A stretch of DNA of 64,000 bases from Perilla frutescens (GCA_026008535.1 BRKX01000007.1:8827001-8891000); one strand, 5' to 3'. Positions 48,494-61,679 are shown, counted from the first letter of the stretch. Translations and numbers: made by a program. Notes: generated from the letters alone by a model not told the origin.

Positions 48494-49785
48494 TGATAAA
48501 CTGAGATTTTGCACTATTTTTCGTACATTTTCACTTATGTTTTGCACGGTTCACGAGTGTTTTCATCTCAGTTTAATCGATTTTCACTTAATTTTGAAGT
48601 TTGGATTAGTTTGTTATTTAATGCAGTTGTGTTCCCATTTTTGGAGTGATTTGGAGAAAAAAAAAGCTATGATGAAGCCCTGTGGTCGTGTGTTGAAGAA
48701 ATTGGGCCGAAAACGGGACATAAATGAGCTGCAAGCATGGTCGCAGGTACTGCCAAGGCTCGCGGGTATTTTCCCACATCACGTCACGTGGAGCCGTGAC
48801 CCGAGCCACGGGTGAGTCACTCGCAAGTGAGGTCGTGGGTCTGCTGGGCTTGTCCGGTTTTTGATTGGTTTTGAGCTTTATCTCTCTAGGAATTTAAGGA
48901 TTGTTGTGCACGAAATTGACACTTTTACCATACCCTAATGCCAACTAGGAGAATACAACATAGAAGAATCAACGTGAAGAACGAGACCAAAGAATTCAAG
49001 TATTTCAAGATTAGAGGCAAGTCTAATGTTCTAGGTTTCATTTTCTTTAATTCTTGTCAAATTATGAACACTTTGTGAAATAATTTATTTGTTTATTTCA
49101 GTATGAACAACTAAACCCTAAGGTTGATTATGATTCAATTATGAATTTTGTTTAATTAATTCTGTTCTTGTGCCTATGATTTTATTATGCTTTAATTGTT
49201 TTGGTGTTTGCTTATGCATTATTTAATTGGCCATTGAATAGTGTATTTTAATGTATTAATTCATAAATCAAAAGAGGAGCTTTAACACCATATTTGGACA
49301 ATTAACTTGATAATTAATATCACTCGAGAGAGTTGAGATTATTTGAGAGAGCAATAAATCCGATGATCATTTAGGAGTTGCATGTTAGATAGCTAATGGA
49401 CACATTGTTATTTAGTCTGTGATCAACACTCTAGGCACTTCGAGAGGAGGTTTGGAATGCAGTAGTGGTTTCTTTAGCATAATTAAAATCCCAACATAGG
49501 TGCATGAATGGAATTAGTTAAATGGATGGATTAATTGATGATTATACAATTCTAGAATACGTCTATCTTTCACTGTTACTCTTTCTTGTGCATTTAATTT
49601 GTGGTTACGTAGTTCTATAATTCAATTTATTTAGTTAATTCAAACGTTACATCATTTTGGGTGGCCTAGATAACGTAGGTAAAATAATTTGGATAATTAG
49701 TAGCTTAGATTATTAAGTTTCTGTGGATTCGACTTTGTTCACCGCTATATTAGAAGCTTGCAGTTTAAGTGAAATAAAATATCAA
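48494..49785 (+). mobile_element. Athila-like 3' LTR
   Basis: Starts TGATAAACTGAG directly after the polypurine tract and ends near 49,785. The last roughly 180 bp (49,600-49,780) are repeated in reverse at 50,400-50,577. This LTR differs in sequence from the pair at 36.3-39.7 kb, so it belongs to another subfamily. No own 5' LTR is in the window. Confidence 0.6.
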
Positions 49786-49799
49786 ACAAGTTTTTAGAT

Positions 49800-50577
49800 T
49801 ACCATATGAGAGGTTAGAATGGTTACCTTCGTAGAACTAATTTCCACCTCGATAGTTGTTCTCATAGTCCCTCTGATTGACGTAGTTCACATCTTCAATT
49901 GTGTGTTCCATGGAACTATCTGTAACCGGTCGCGCCATAGCATCAAATCTGTTATTGATGATATCATTCAGAGTTGACAACTAAGCCACAAGCTTGGAGA
50001 TAAGATCATTGTCTTCAACATCTGCATCCCTCTTCATTATCTTCACCTGTCGATCACTGTACCACTAATAATTGTTTGTAGTCATGTCTTCTATGATCAT
50101 CACGACTTGATCATGTCTTTTATTCAACAAAGAACCACCTGCGGAGGCATCCAGAAGCCTCTTCAACTTCATATTGCATCTATTGTAAAAGATGCAAACT
50201 TGATGATCTGTCCCAAATCCATGATTGGAGCACTTCCTCAGCATGTCCCGAAACCGCTCACAAACCTCATATAGAGTCCCATTCTCGTACTGACGAAATT
50301 ATGTAATTTCGCCCTTCAGCTTGATACATGAACTTGTGCGCAAGTCATTCCTAGCTATCCACAGACTCGGTACCCAAGAATTGGTACCATACTTCGGTAT
50401 TTTATTTCACTTAAACTGCAAGTGTACAATGAGGCTTCTACTAAAGTAGTCAACAAGGTCGAATACACAGACTTAATAATCTAAACTACTAATTATTCAA
50501 ATTATTTTACCTATGTTATTTAGACCATCTAAAATGATGTAACATTTGAATTAACTAAATAAATTTGAATTAAATAA
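49800..50577 (-). mobile_element. Reversed Athila-like gag and LTR-end fragment
   Basis: On the minus strand an LTR end (50,577-50,400) is followed by leader and a gag fragment reading FRQYENGTLYEVCERFRDML and RKCSNHGFGTDHQVCIFYN with an in-frame stop. These are the usual Athila gag blocks. It faces the 48.5-49.8 kb LTR, so the two form an inverted pair. Confidence 0.6.
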
Positions 50578-52761
50578 TTGGAACATTTGAACAATTTTAA
50601 ATGATAAATATTCATAGAGGGAAGGGCAAAAATGGACTTGTACAAAGACAACGGAAAACCCTAGTACACCGCGCCTCTCTTTCTCTCTCTCTCTCTCTCT
50701 CATCTCACCTTTAAATAACCTTTTGTCTTGCTCTCGCCGATCAATCTTCGTCGCCAAGGAAAATTGATTTCCATCGATTTCATTTTTTTCCTTCAGCTAA
50801 TTTATGTGTAACTGCAGCGTCCATCTACACCTCTCGCTCAACAGTACTCAAATCGAAAGATTTACCAACAAAATGAATATATTTGCATTTATTTTCTCCT
50901 TTTTTTGTGTGTGTTGATGAATAATTGGTAGCCAAATGATGAAGTTGGATTTATATCTCACGACGGTCGTCTGATTAGCTGATGTTATAATAATCCTATT
51001 TTCTGATGGACCTCTTTCTTCTCTCTATTCTCTCTCTCTCTCTGTGTGTTTTTTTTCAGCCTAAATGATTTTTTTTCATATTATTTTATTTATCATTTTG
51101 TGTATTTGATATTTTGATAGTGAAGTGAAGATGAAGGGTAAAAACCTTGGAATTTTATTTAATTTTAAATTTGCTGAATATTATTATATTTCTATATATT
51201 TTGGTGAGTTGGTTTGGAATAATGGGGCTGAAGTTTGACTCTTTGGCATGATTATTGGCCTTTGGGATGAATGCAGCACCCTATATCAATTATTTCCTTA
51301 GATTAATTTGGATGGATTTTCTCTTAAATCTTGTCACAACATTCACGAGGAAATAATTTAACCTAAATTTATTAGTTTCAAGCTGAGTAGAGTAATCGAT
51401 CCATAAATTTATGGGATTTAGGGTTGTATATGTATGAATAAGTAGCAGCACATTATGGTGGTATATATATTTTTTTTGAAGTTTTTTACTTTATTCTTTC
51501 CGCTCATTTTTAGTTTAAAGGTATCAAATAATATATTTAAAAGTTGTTATTTTTTAGTATTTTTATTAAAGGTTTAATTAAAAAATAAATTATTGCATTT
51601 TTACCATTTTTTAAATTAGACATCACAATTACTCTTAATTAATTACAAGATGAGATCCTATTCCAGTTTCAAATTTATATTGCATTCCCTATTGTATACT
51701 CCTCCGTTTCATAATGTTTGTTATTTTAGGATTTTAATCTAGAGTTAACAATTAATTTTTTGGACTAATAATATCAAATAAAATCTTATTTCATTATATT
51801 TTCCTAAAAAGTTAGCAAAATTTTCTCTTCTTCATATATTTGTAGGGTTAAACTTGGAAGAAAGGGTGTGAAAATATCTAAAACAACAAATATTTTGACA
51901 CAAAATAAAATTCTTAAAACAAGCATGTGGGAGTATTTTTTTCATTCATTTTTATTTTTAGTTTAAGGGTGTCAAATAATATATTTAAAGTTATTATTTC
52001 TTTATTAATATTTTATTAGAGGATCAATTATCAAACTAATCATGCACTATATATCTATCATTTTGCAAATTAAATATTACATTTAAATTTAGTCAATTAG
52101 AAGATGAGATCCTTTGTTGCATTTATATTGTACACTTAATTGTTTTATTTTTATTTTAAAAAATAATTGATTTCAATGTCTTTTAGTTTAATTTTACAAT
52201 TATTTTTATTAAAATTTCATCTATCCAATTAAAATGTATTTTTAATAAAATGCTAAAAAATGACAATAAATTATAATTGAGTTATGATCCTAAATTATAA
52301 GTACAAAATTATTATACATGTGATGATGAGGCTGCTATTATGGCCTACAGACTGGAAATGTCATAGTTAACTTGTGAGAAAAAATTAAAAATATTTAATC
52401 TCCTTCAAATTAAAATGTAGTGTTGTAATTGATTAAGTTCAAACCTCCAAGTTGGAAGGTTTGATTTAATTTTACCTCTAAGTGCTTTTTCTGAACCGCT
52501 GGTTTGGTTCGACTACTATATAGTCTTGTAGGATTTTGGCAATTTTTTTTTAAAAATTGTACTTCACCAAGAGGATATGATAGAATTTTCCAAATATGAC
52601 TATAATCCCACATATAGAAGGTTCGATAGTACAAAAAACAAAAAAAAAAGGTGTGAATTAGAGGTCTCAATTACTGGAAACAAACTGTTTGATTCAGAAA
52701 AAATTGTGGTGAGTTGACAAATTAAAAAACTTTTACAGAAGAGCCTGTGTGAAGGATGTTA
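50578..52761. other. Intergenic DNA with promoter-like segment and one Stowaway MITE
   Basis: 50,640-50,830 looks like a plant core promoter or 5' leader: a CT microsatellite (about 50,676-50,700), ttaaataacc at about 50,710 and then a C/T-rich leader. No open frame follows, so it may be a promoter remnant. 50,880-52,760 is AT-rich, with the MITE at 51,699-51,933 and nothing else recognisable. Confidence 0.35.
51699..51933. mobile_element. Stowaway-like MITE
   Basis: Starts ctcctccgtttcataatg and ends with the inverted counterpart (catgtgggag). It is flanked by TA on both sides (51,697-51,698 and 51,934-51,935). Stowaway (Tc1/mariner) MITEs have CTCCCTCCGT-type ends and TA duplications. The ends here are degraded. 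Confidence 0.55.
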
Positions 52762-55700
52762 TTAGTCCAAACTCCAAACCTGCAAATAGCCCATAACACA
52801 AAGATGATCAAATATATTCTAAATGAAAAAGAAAAGATGATCAAATACGATATACTAAAGATTAGTTTTTAGATAAAAAGAAAAAAAAAACAGAAACAAC
52901 TTAACAAGTGAGATGTTGTTACCTGGAGCTTGCCATCAGATGTTCCAGCAAAGAGCTTTTGGCCGTCGATGTCTGACGCGATCGACGTCATTCTTGCATG
53001 CCCTGAACTTCCCATTTTGATGTAAGCAATCTTGGTCACTCTTTCCTTAAGCCACACTTCAACAATCCCACATTTTGTGGCTGTAAATATGAAGTCATTG
53101 TTCACACTGCTTTGTTGAATGTCTAGACCAGTTGCCAAAGTTCCTACAACTGCCTTGCTTGAGAGTTTGAAGACCTAGTGCAATGTACAAGAAACCACAC
53201 TTCAACAACTACCTTCTCATAATATTTCAACATCACAAAAACTTGGGTGAGTTTAAACTATATTCATATCCAATGACATATTTTTAATTTAGAGAATTGT
53301 TAATTCAGAACTTGAAAGATGAATAATCTATCTAAATGATGAAAATTAACTATCAATTCATAATCTGAAAGATGAAAAAGGTCAATCTAAAATCTAAAAT
53401 CTAAAATAAACATGTATTTTGATTTTTTTTATTTTTATATTAATTTTCAACAAAAATTGCTTTATTAATTATCTAGTAAATCTAATAAAGAAATTATTGA
53501 AAATAATTAAAAAAAAAAAAGAAATCAAAATATGTGATTTTTGAGGTCATAAATTAACATTTTTTCTTCTTTCAGGTCATGTATTAATAGATTACTCATC
53601 TTTTAGATCCTGAATTGACAATTTTGTTGGTGTTTGGATTGTACCTTTCCCGCTATACCATCAACGGATGAGCCAGTGGCGTATAGAAAGCCGTCTTGAA
53701 TTTGTAAGGAGAATACTGTTTGTTTGCCTAGTAGCTTCTTGGCACCAGAGTAGAATGCTGATGATGTATGTGTTCTTAAATCTACCTCCTGTTATCATTG
53801 TCGAAATTCTTAATGTATGGAGACAGTAAAAAGGCAAAGTTGTAACTACACATTTTTTATATATACCTGGATAGAATAACCAGAACAACCACAGTAGAGT
53901 TTGTCGCCATCCAGTTGAAGGCACTTCACTTTGTTGTTGAAGCTAATGTGTTTTGGAATCCCTGACCAATTATAAACCTGTAAGAAGGTGTTAGTTTCAG
54001 TGTCTAGCCCTTTCAGACGATCTGACATAAGTTTTTGTGCAATATGAACGGAGGGGGTTATTGTCAATTCCTCGAGTTACCAACCTTAACCCCGTTTGCT
54101 TGAGACGAGAAGCACGCCACGCTGGCATTCGCTGCCAGAGCCACAACTGCCTCTTTCACATCATGAACCTGAATACAATGGATTTCCTCCTGTCTGATTG
54201 ACCAGACCTGTTGAAGAGAAATGAATCATGAATCATTCTAGGCAATGCATAAACAACTGTCAAAGAAAACCATATAGCAGAATGTTGATAGTCTTAGTTC
54301 TCTTCTTGATCCAACTTTCCTTGACATTATTGAATATACAGACAATGTGTGTATAATTAGACAGTAAAAGAGTGGAAGCCTCACTCGAATTGTCTTGTCC
54401 AAAGATCCGCTGTACAGCTTGTCGCATGAAGGAGGAACATAAAGGCACGTTACAGCCTTCGTGTGCTCACGTGCCTCTTGCATTAGTCGGGGAGCCCTTT
54501 TCCCGGTGTCCCATACCTGAGTAGCTCAAGATGAGAATGTTAAGAAAATCAAGAAAGGGCAGCAATAATGCATGTGTTGCTGCTTCATGTCCACATCTAG
54601 GCCAGAACACATGCAAGAACTGCATATATAGTTGCAGCAGCAATGGTAATGAAATGAGCAATCAATCTAGCTCAAACGCGTTGCTTGCAATACCTTTATC
54701 GTCCCATCAGAATGGCTGCTTATCAGCCGATTTCTTATATGAAGCATTGATAGGATTTCTCCATTCATGGCCGCATCCAGCTCAGGACCTTCAACACAGG
54801 ACCATAGCTCTGCCTGCATAAAATAGGGGTAGTTAATGGTTTTACTTCATGTAACATTCCATGTAAAAATTCCCAGTAACTAGGATTTTTACACACACTA
54901 CTTACTGCATCCATATAGGGCAAATTCATTAGTGCTTTCATTATGTCATGGACAACTGTGCAGCTCTTCTTAAGCCTCCTCAATGTTTTCCATATACTTT
55001 TAGCATACATTCCCATCTCATTCAGCCCTCCTAATGCATGAATAAGTAATTTCTAGTTATTAAGTTGCAAGAATTATTTGTGATGATCTGATAAAGTAAA
55101 TGATAATCTATATATACCTGGTTCACTAACAAATCCTCTGAGAGCAAGGGCTGCCAGTATCTTCTCCTCGAGGTTCTTTGATGACTGTAGCACATTGATG
55201 AACTTATCGAGCAATGCTTTCCGGGCTACATCTCTTATTCCACAATCTGGGAAGCTATAGAGCATGTACACAAGCCATGTAGCCACAACAAGACTAGGCT
55301 TCGCGATCTCTATTGAATTACTCAGAAGGCATTCCTCCAAAGCCTTGAAAATCATCCCTTTCTCGTGGTTTGACAGCACGAACGCCATCCTCTTCTCCCA
55401 AGTCCTTGCTGCTTTCTCTTCTTCTTTCTAAAACATCGTAGAAGAGTGAGTTAACAGAGGATCAGTGACTCAAAAAACAAACACCATTCCTTACCATTTC
55501 AGCCAATTCTGCTTCATTGGTCTTTGTTTCTTCCCCTCTCATCATAGCATTGTAAGGTTGCTCGAACCCTGCAGTCTTTAGCAACCAGCACTCCATATAT
55601 GTCTTCCTAGAACTACTGAAATGTCCCGATAGGGATGACAGTGTGCCAAGAGCCATTACTTGAGATGACGGGAAATCTTTTCTTTGAAGTGCTTCTAATA

Positions 55701-58700
55701 ATGCTTCCATGGCTTCTTCCCTATAGATGCTCATCTTCCGGGGAGCAGCCTAATAATGCAAAAGTGTTGAATCAGATGTAAGTGTATCAGACTATGTGCA
55801 TTACTTAGATTTGATTTACACGAGTGGAGGAAAACAAACCAACAGGTCGAGCTGAAGAAGAAGTGTGGCAATGGCCGGTTTTTGCACCATTGGAGACATT
55901 TGCAGGTAAACCAAAAGTGTGTGCATTGTGCTGAATGTTCCTTCATCCTTGATTATCTGCAAAATCTGGTTGCTGAATGTTCTCCTGTAACATAGGAGAA
56001 TTAGTTCAGAGCGATTTCATCTTATTTATACAAATTATAGATGAAACTATTGAACCAATAATAACTAAACTTCTTGGGGTGTAAATTTTAAGTTAAAAGA
56101 TGCAAAAAGAAGCAAAAACTGTGATGTACCTGCCCATTTGAACCAACTCACAGAGAAACTCTATACATATTCCTCTCACACTATCATTTCCACCATGAAA
56201 TAACTCAAGAATAGGAGACAACTCAATCTTGCTTGCTACACTACTCTTGCATGCTGTATCAATTCTGATGCAGTATAAAAGAATCGACAGAATTGACTGT
56301 CTTCCATCCACCCTATCAAGGCAGTTCAACAGAGCAGGAACCCCATTTTCTTTTATAACACTCATTGCATTATGTGATTTCTCACTCTCGTCTCCACCGA
56401 CAACAATTTGTTCAAGCAATGCTATAGCAGCATCTTTAGGTGCTATAGCATATTGATAACCAAGATGATCTTCACTCTTCTTGGAAATAATATGGAGAAG
56501 AGTGGTCATTAAGTTATGAGAAGACAACTGTGAAAACGACGGTCTGAGCAGGTAAACAAGAACTGCTGCTTCAGCAAGGCCTTTCCTCAGTAAATCAGCC
56601 AAGCAATAGAAGTCGGAGTCTATACTCGTGAGCAGATCACCAACACGATCATCTGAGCATATCAACTGAGACAAAATATATATGGTTGTCCTGAGCACAT
56701 CCTTGTTCAAAGATGCAGACAATATTTCGAGGAATCCGTTTATTATTGTTGGTGAAGATAGATAAGAATGAATCCCTGAGCCAACATTGGAGTCTGCCCA
56801 AATCTTGACTATTTCCAAAATAGCATCTTCACATTCTTGCAAGTCTTCGGAGTTACAAAGACATAGAATGTAAGGTTTCAATCCATTGATCACTGCTTCA
56901 ACAGATGTTTGAGATATTACACTGGTTGGAGATGCTGACAATGCAGCAGCTCTTGTGAATCTTTGAGGTTTATGATCAACTTCATTGCTGATGCTTCTCT
57001 GGCTTGGAAGGCTCGATTCCTGAGATAGTACGGATTCTGGTGGAATGTCGTTGCTAAGATAATTATGCGGTGTTTCAATGCATGAAAACTCCTGAGCAAG
57101 TTCAGGGTGCTGATCTTTCCAAGAGGTGATTAGCCTCTTCAGAACATAGTTGGTTTTGGGTAGCGAAGCTGCAGACAGAGGTTGCCGTGTGATGGGACAT
57201 GTTGTATTCCCTCTACTCATCCATTCTTGAATCGCTTTTCTTTCATATGTCTGTCCCGTCTCAAGTGTGACAGGATCATTGAAGATCTGGCCAGTAATAG
57301 GGCACACAAAATCTTTCGGTGGCCTTGACTTAGGAGTCATGGCCTCAGATGTTGGAGATGATACATAGCTCAGGCTGCCATCATCACCTTGATTAAGAGA
57401 ACTGCAGTTCAAGAAATTCAAAATGAAGTAAAAATGAATTAGTATTTCAAGATGTGAATATGGTATCTTACTGCATCATGTTCGAACCTCTTTGGAAGCG
57501 CCTGTCTGCTATATCGCGCTTGATGAACACTTTTCCTTGGAGACTTGATTTTTTCCTGATTGTCTATTCCACTTTCAGTGTAAGGCTCAAGATAGAAAAC
57601 AAGTTTGAAGTAAGATTAGACATGAAACGTACTGTCATTTCATCATCAGCCTCTGTTGAGCTAATGCTTGAGTTATCATTGCAAGGAAATGGAGAAATAG
57701 GCAGAGAGTTGGAGATTGAGTCCACTGCACGGGTCGAGAGGAGGCGGAGCATAGATGCTTGCATCTTTCCATAACTTCTGGCTGATTTTGGAGATGAAGT
57801 CCTTGAGCAAGGAGTTGTAGGAGAATCTGATGGAGTGCTATTATGAGGAGATTGTCTTTGACTCACAGCCCTTAGACTTTGCCTGCTCGAAGCTGTCTCC
57901 ACATCCTTGTTTGATCTGATGCTTCTACTAGTCAAAACCGACACAATGTCATCGTCTTTCTCTGCTAGAAAGCCAACGGGTATCATCTCGTTTGATCTGT
58001 CCATGGCCTCCGTATATGCATCAGAATCATCACCAGAATCTTCACACTCCTCCGGGATTTCATTCTGTCAATGAGAATGCACAGGGAGAGAATAACTAAT
58101 CACTCACAGTCACAGATGACAGATATTATAAGTCTATGATGGCTTTACCACAACATCCCAGCCAGCAGAGTGCTGTACATTTTCTGAGGTAGAGACGGGC
58201 CTCGTTCTGATTGAAGAAACAGGAAGAATAAGTTTGACAACATATATACCTTTTCGCTCAGTGTCAAGTAACATAAAATAGTGCATCTTACCTAGGAGCA
58301 TCTCTAGTTCTGGCCTTGTGGTTCAGGACTAGTGAAAACCCAGCACTTTTGGGCAGAATGGGACCAAACTTGACATAATCTGGAATCGAGCAGCTGCTGA
58401 AGTCGTGCAGAGGAGTCACGGGTGGCTCTGCAATCGGGAACATAGGGATGGCCTTCCTACTAGTGGCAGAATCATAGTTGATGCAATCTTTATAGTACTT
58501 TGCATAGAGCTTTGTATTCTCATCCAGAGATTGGCCATAAAGCTGTTCCAATTGTTGAATTTTCTCTGCTTGCTCCGGCCTTACAGACATAACTAGAGAT
58601 TCATTAAAATAGTGATCAAAATCCACAGTGAAGGAGAGGTCTGAGGCATCCGGGATCACCTCCATGACAATCCTTCTCCTCTCTTCCGAATACCACCCAA

Positions 58701-59235
58701 CAATCGAGCTCATATGGGGCAGGAAGATGGTTTTCCAAAGCTCAGGAGCAAAATCAATACGCGAGAAAAAGGGGTCAACAACAAACATATCAAGAATGTG
58801 AAGCACTGCATTGTGACTGTCATCTCTCAACTTCCACAAGTATGATAGGTTCAAATGAGCCCAAGCTGAGAGGTAGAAATTAGGGACCCCCGCAGTTTTC
58901 TGCCTAGAATTCAGCATGGCACACACTTGCAGCATCTTCTCCGCATAGTCCAGACGGGCCATCTTGGTTTCCACGTGAGACGTGCTCATTGCCTCCTCGA
59001 GTGCATCAATCCCCCAATCAAGATTTGCTAGAACAGCTTGATCAGAGTAGCAGACTACTTCTGTGTCGTTGTGAGGGCTCCCGTTCTCTGCTGCTAATCT
59101 CTCTGCGCATTGCTCCTTGTGCCGGAGCCTTTCCTCCTTGTCTACCAATCTATTTTGAATGAAACTTCCTACTGTGGAGATCAGTGATGCTACTATATCA
59201 TTCTGTTCCATTTTGAACCTGTAGTTGCCAGCCAT
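52762..59235 (-). CDS. LIN: U-box/WD40 E3 ubiquitin ligase, LIN/CERBERUS type
   Basis: Sixteen minus-strand exons splice in frame into a 1,510-residue protein: 59,235-58,292; 58,206-58,149; 58,064-57,633; 57,563-57,472; 57,401-56,130; 55,984-55,840; 55,749-55,495; 55,427-55,118; 55,030-54,906; 54,813-54,694; 54,516-54,385; 54,207-54,085; 53,977-53,867; 53,788-53,645; 53,174-52,923; 52,779-52,762. All introns are GT-AG; the third (57,564-57,632) is only 69 bp and least certain. Residues 1-315 form a conserved helical N-terminal region; about 335-505 is Ser-rich and probably disordered; about 537-610 is a U-box (CPITGQIFNDPV, CPITRQPL); about 640-1,200 is helical, ARM-like; about 1,210-1,510 are WD40 repeats (VWDTGK, SGSLDKTIRVWS, ending VWSLD). 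Length and domain order match legume LIN/CERBERUS, required for rhizobial infection-thread progress. In other plants the role is less clear; ubiquitination of symbiosis or membrane-traffic partners is inference. The gene looks intact. Confidence 0.9.
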
Positions 59236-59560
59236 TATTTTCTACTATTTTTTGCCTTTTTCTTTCAAGAAGAAGATGAATTGCAGTTCAAACATCCATT
59301 CCTAGACTCCCTGTAACCAGCCACATAAACATGCATAGATTAAAATAAGAAAGATTGAATCATAGCATGCACATATAGCCATCAAAACAGACCATTTCAG
59401 TGTTCACAAAGCTTCAACTTAGTTACAAAAAATAATGCAACATTGAATAAATTTCATGGAGAAGCATGCAAAAAATGTTTATGTTTGAAAAATGAGAAGT
59501 TAGAAACTAGCATGTTACCTCTCTCACAACACAGGCTGAGCAAACAACGTTACAACTGTG
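59236..59560 (-). other. Likely 5' UTR with one intron for the LIN-type gene
   Basis: On the minus strand a donor-like GAG|GTAACATG at 59,518 and an acceptor-like TTACAG|GGAG at 59,311 bound a possible 208-bp intron upstream of the ATG. The remaining leader is A-rich (AGAAGAAGATG, AAAAAAGGC). Inference only. Confidence 0.35.
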
Positions 59561-60606
59561 TGTTGTGTGTGAAAAAAAAAACTAATAGAGATGAACACTC
59601 AAATGTTGAGAATCACAAAGGCGTAGAAGCTGTTGAAAAAGTAAAAGCATCTTCAGTTTTGACATAATCCCAGAAACAAACAACAGCTTCATCAACCAAC
59701 AAAATTAATTCATTAGTAATAACGACAAAAATATGCTACCATTGATGACTTAATCTATTTAAAAAAAAAAAAAACTCAATGATTTGGTTTGAGTAAGTCT
59801 CCGAAAGTCTTAAGTGTATAGCAAAAATAAGGGGCGCTTAATTTTTAGTACCTAACGTGGTGAGGGTTGCTAAAAAATTATATATTGATACTTAATGTTT
59901 TATAATTTAACAAATTTAGTATAAGAGTAAGTTTCTGACATTTCAAATCTGGCGTAGCTTGTGAGAATCAATGAGATTGGGTATCTCTTAGTTTTTTTTT
60001 TTTTTAGTTGGGGATGAGGGATTGAGATTTCATACCCTCTCTCACACTTATAAATATAAGGAATGTCAAAATTTTGCTTTCGTACTAAATTTGTTAAATT
60101 ACGCAAATATTGAGTATTAATATATAATTTTTGAAAGATTAGGATAAAAATGTAATGTTAGTCAATTCTTGTAAAATTATAAATTTAATCATACTTTTGT
60201 TAATGGAGTAAAATTGTAATCAAATTTTTAATTTGATAAATATTAAATAACGTGACAAGTAAATGTAGATTTGATTAATATATATAATAACTTTACAATT
60301 TACGGCTTAAAGCTCATAGTCAGATAAATTTGATGTTACCTTTATTGGTAGCACTCTTGTTTTTCAAATAAACATAATCCAATATTTTCAAGTGATATTT
60401 TTTGTTTATTGTTATATTCCAGATATATTTTCTTCAGATGATATCGTAAGAATTTTATAAATATATCATCAATTCGAAAATAAATATCGGAGCACACATT
60501 TTTTTATATCGTCATATGTATTACAGATATAATATCACTTGAAAATATTAGATCATGTATTGAAAAACTTGGGCACTACAAGTAACTGTAGGAGTAGCAT
60601 CAAATT
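59561..60606. other. Upstream region of the LIN-type gene, with a foldback
   Basis: AT-rich. About 60,357-60,575 contains an imperfect inverted repeat: aatattttcaagtgatat on the left and its complement at about 60,531-60,549. It may be a MITE. No open frame is supported. Confidence 0.4.
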
Positions 60607-60725
60607 TAGTCATTTTTTTTATTCACATACCCAACTTGTGGTATTGAGGAGATTCGAACCCGTAATCTTTGATCTCAAAGCAACCTCACTCCACCACTAG
60701 ACTATCCCCACCGAGACTAGTCATT
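60607..60725 (-). mobile_element. tRNA-derived SINE with target duplication (copy 1)
   Basis: Minus-strand body 60,717-60,621 starts GTCTCGGTGGGG and carries Pol III box A (TAGTCTAGTGG, 60,694-60,704) and box B (GGTTCGAATCT, 60,650-60,660). It ends in a short A tail (T run at 60,613-60,620). A direct repeat tagtcatt flanks it at 60,607-60,614 and 60,718-60,725. The same family recurs at 63,690-63,826. Confidence 0.75.
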
Positions 60726-61405
60726 CTTCTTTTTTCTTATGTGCATATTAATGGACAGAGGGTGAGATAATCAAATCCACATGGTTTGTCAAGTTATTTA
60801 ATTTTAACAAAAACAATAATTTGACCTTAATTTTACTCCATTTATAAGCGTATGCTTAACTTGAATCGACAAAATAAAATGCAAATGTTTGAACTTTTTA
60901 TTTTATTTACTATTAGGCCGATTTTAAACATAAATAATAAATAATATTATTCTAAAATATAATGTGACGAGTTCGCCCCAAATGGGTGTGCAAGAAAATG
61001 AAAGCCGGCTTCGGCCGGCGATTGTGATTAGGCATAAGATAGGACTAATTTGTTAATTAAGTAATTAAAACATTAATGATGGCATGATGGATGACGACAT
61101 TAGAGAAAGGGCTGCCATTTCTTTTCTTTTATTTTCTACACGGAATCGTCCATTGCACCTTTTGTGTTACATTTTCTATTTCACACTCAGTTTTTTTAAT
61201 TTTTTTTATCATTTTCACATTTCAATTTATTATACTTTAGTTTAATTTATACACTTATTACTTAGGGTTCTTCCAACCCAAGTAATATTTATTAGAATTT
61301 TTTAGTATTTAATTTTTCAAATAATTAATAACTAAAAACCGAAAAAATTAATACTAAAAAATTATAATACATTTTTATTGAGTCGGATAAACCATAAACA
61401 ACAAG
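60726..61405. other. AT-rich intergenic DNA, no gene seen
   Basis: About 61,150-61,370 has T-rich sequence whose inverse appears at about 61,685-61,750, on the other side of the Stowaway MITE. This suggests an older foldback element into which the MITE inserted. Confidence 0.35.
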
Positions 61406-61407
61406 TA

Positions 61408-61679
61408 CTCTCTCCGTCCCAATTATATAGTCTCTTTTCTAGTCGCATGTAGATTAAAAAAATTTATGAAAGCAAGAGATTAAAGCTAAACTTCGAATGA
61501 TACCCTTATTTAATATTTATGACTTTCAAAATTTAAGTGGTTAGTATTTTGCTTTTCAAGAATTAATAAGGGTGTATTTGTACATTATTATGAAAATTAA
61601 TGTTATTTTTAGTAATGAGATTACATAATTGGGACACCCCAAAATAGTAATAAGGACTATATAATCGGGATGGAGAGGG
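61408..61679. mobile_element. Stowaway MITE, copy 1
   Basis: Ends ctctctccgtcccaattata and, inverted, ccctctccatcccgattata. TA flanks both sides (61,406-61,407 and 61,680-61,681). The interior is closely related to the copy at 62,264-62,538. The CTCCNTCCGTCCC end with TA duplication is the Stowaway signature. Confidence 0.8.

Noticed and set aside
60621..60717. tRNA gene
   Set aside because: Boxes A and B are present, but there is no cloverleaf, the body has an A tail and a target duplication flanks it; a SINE explains it better.
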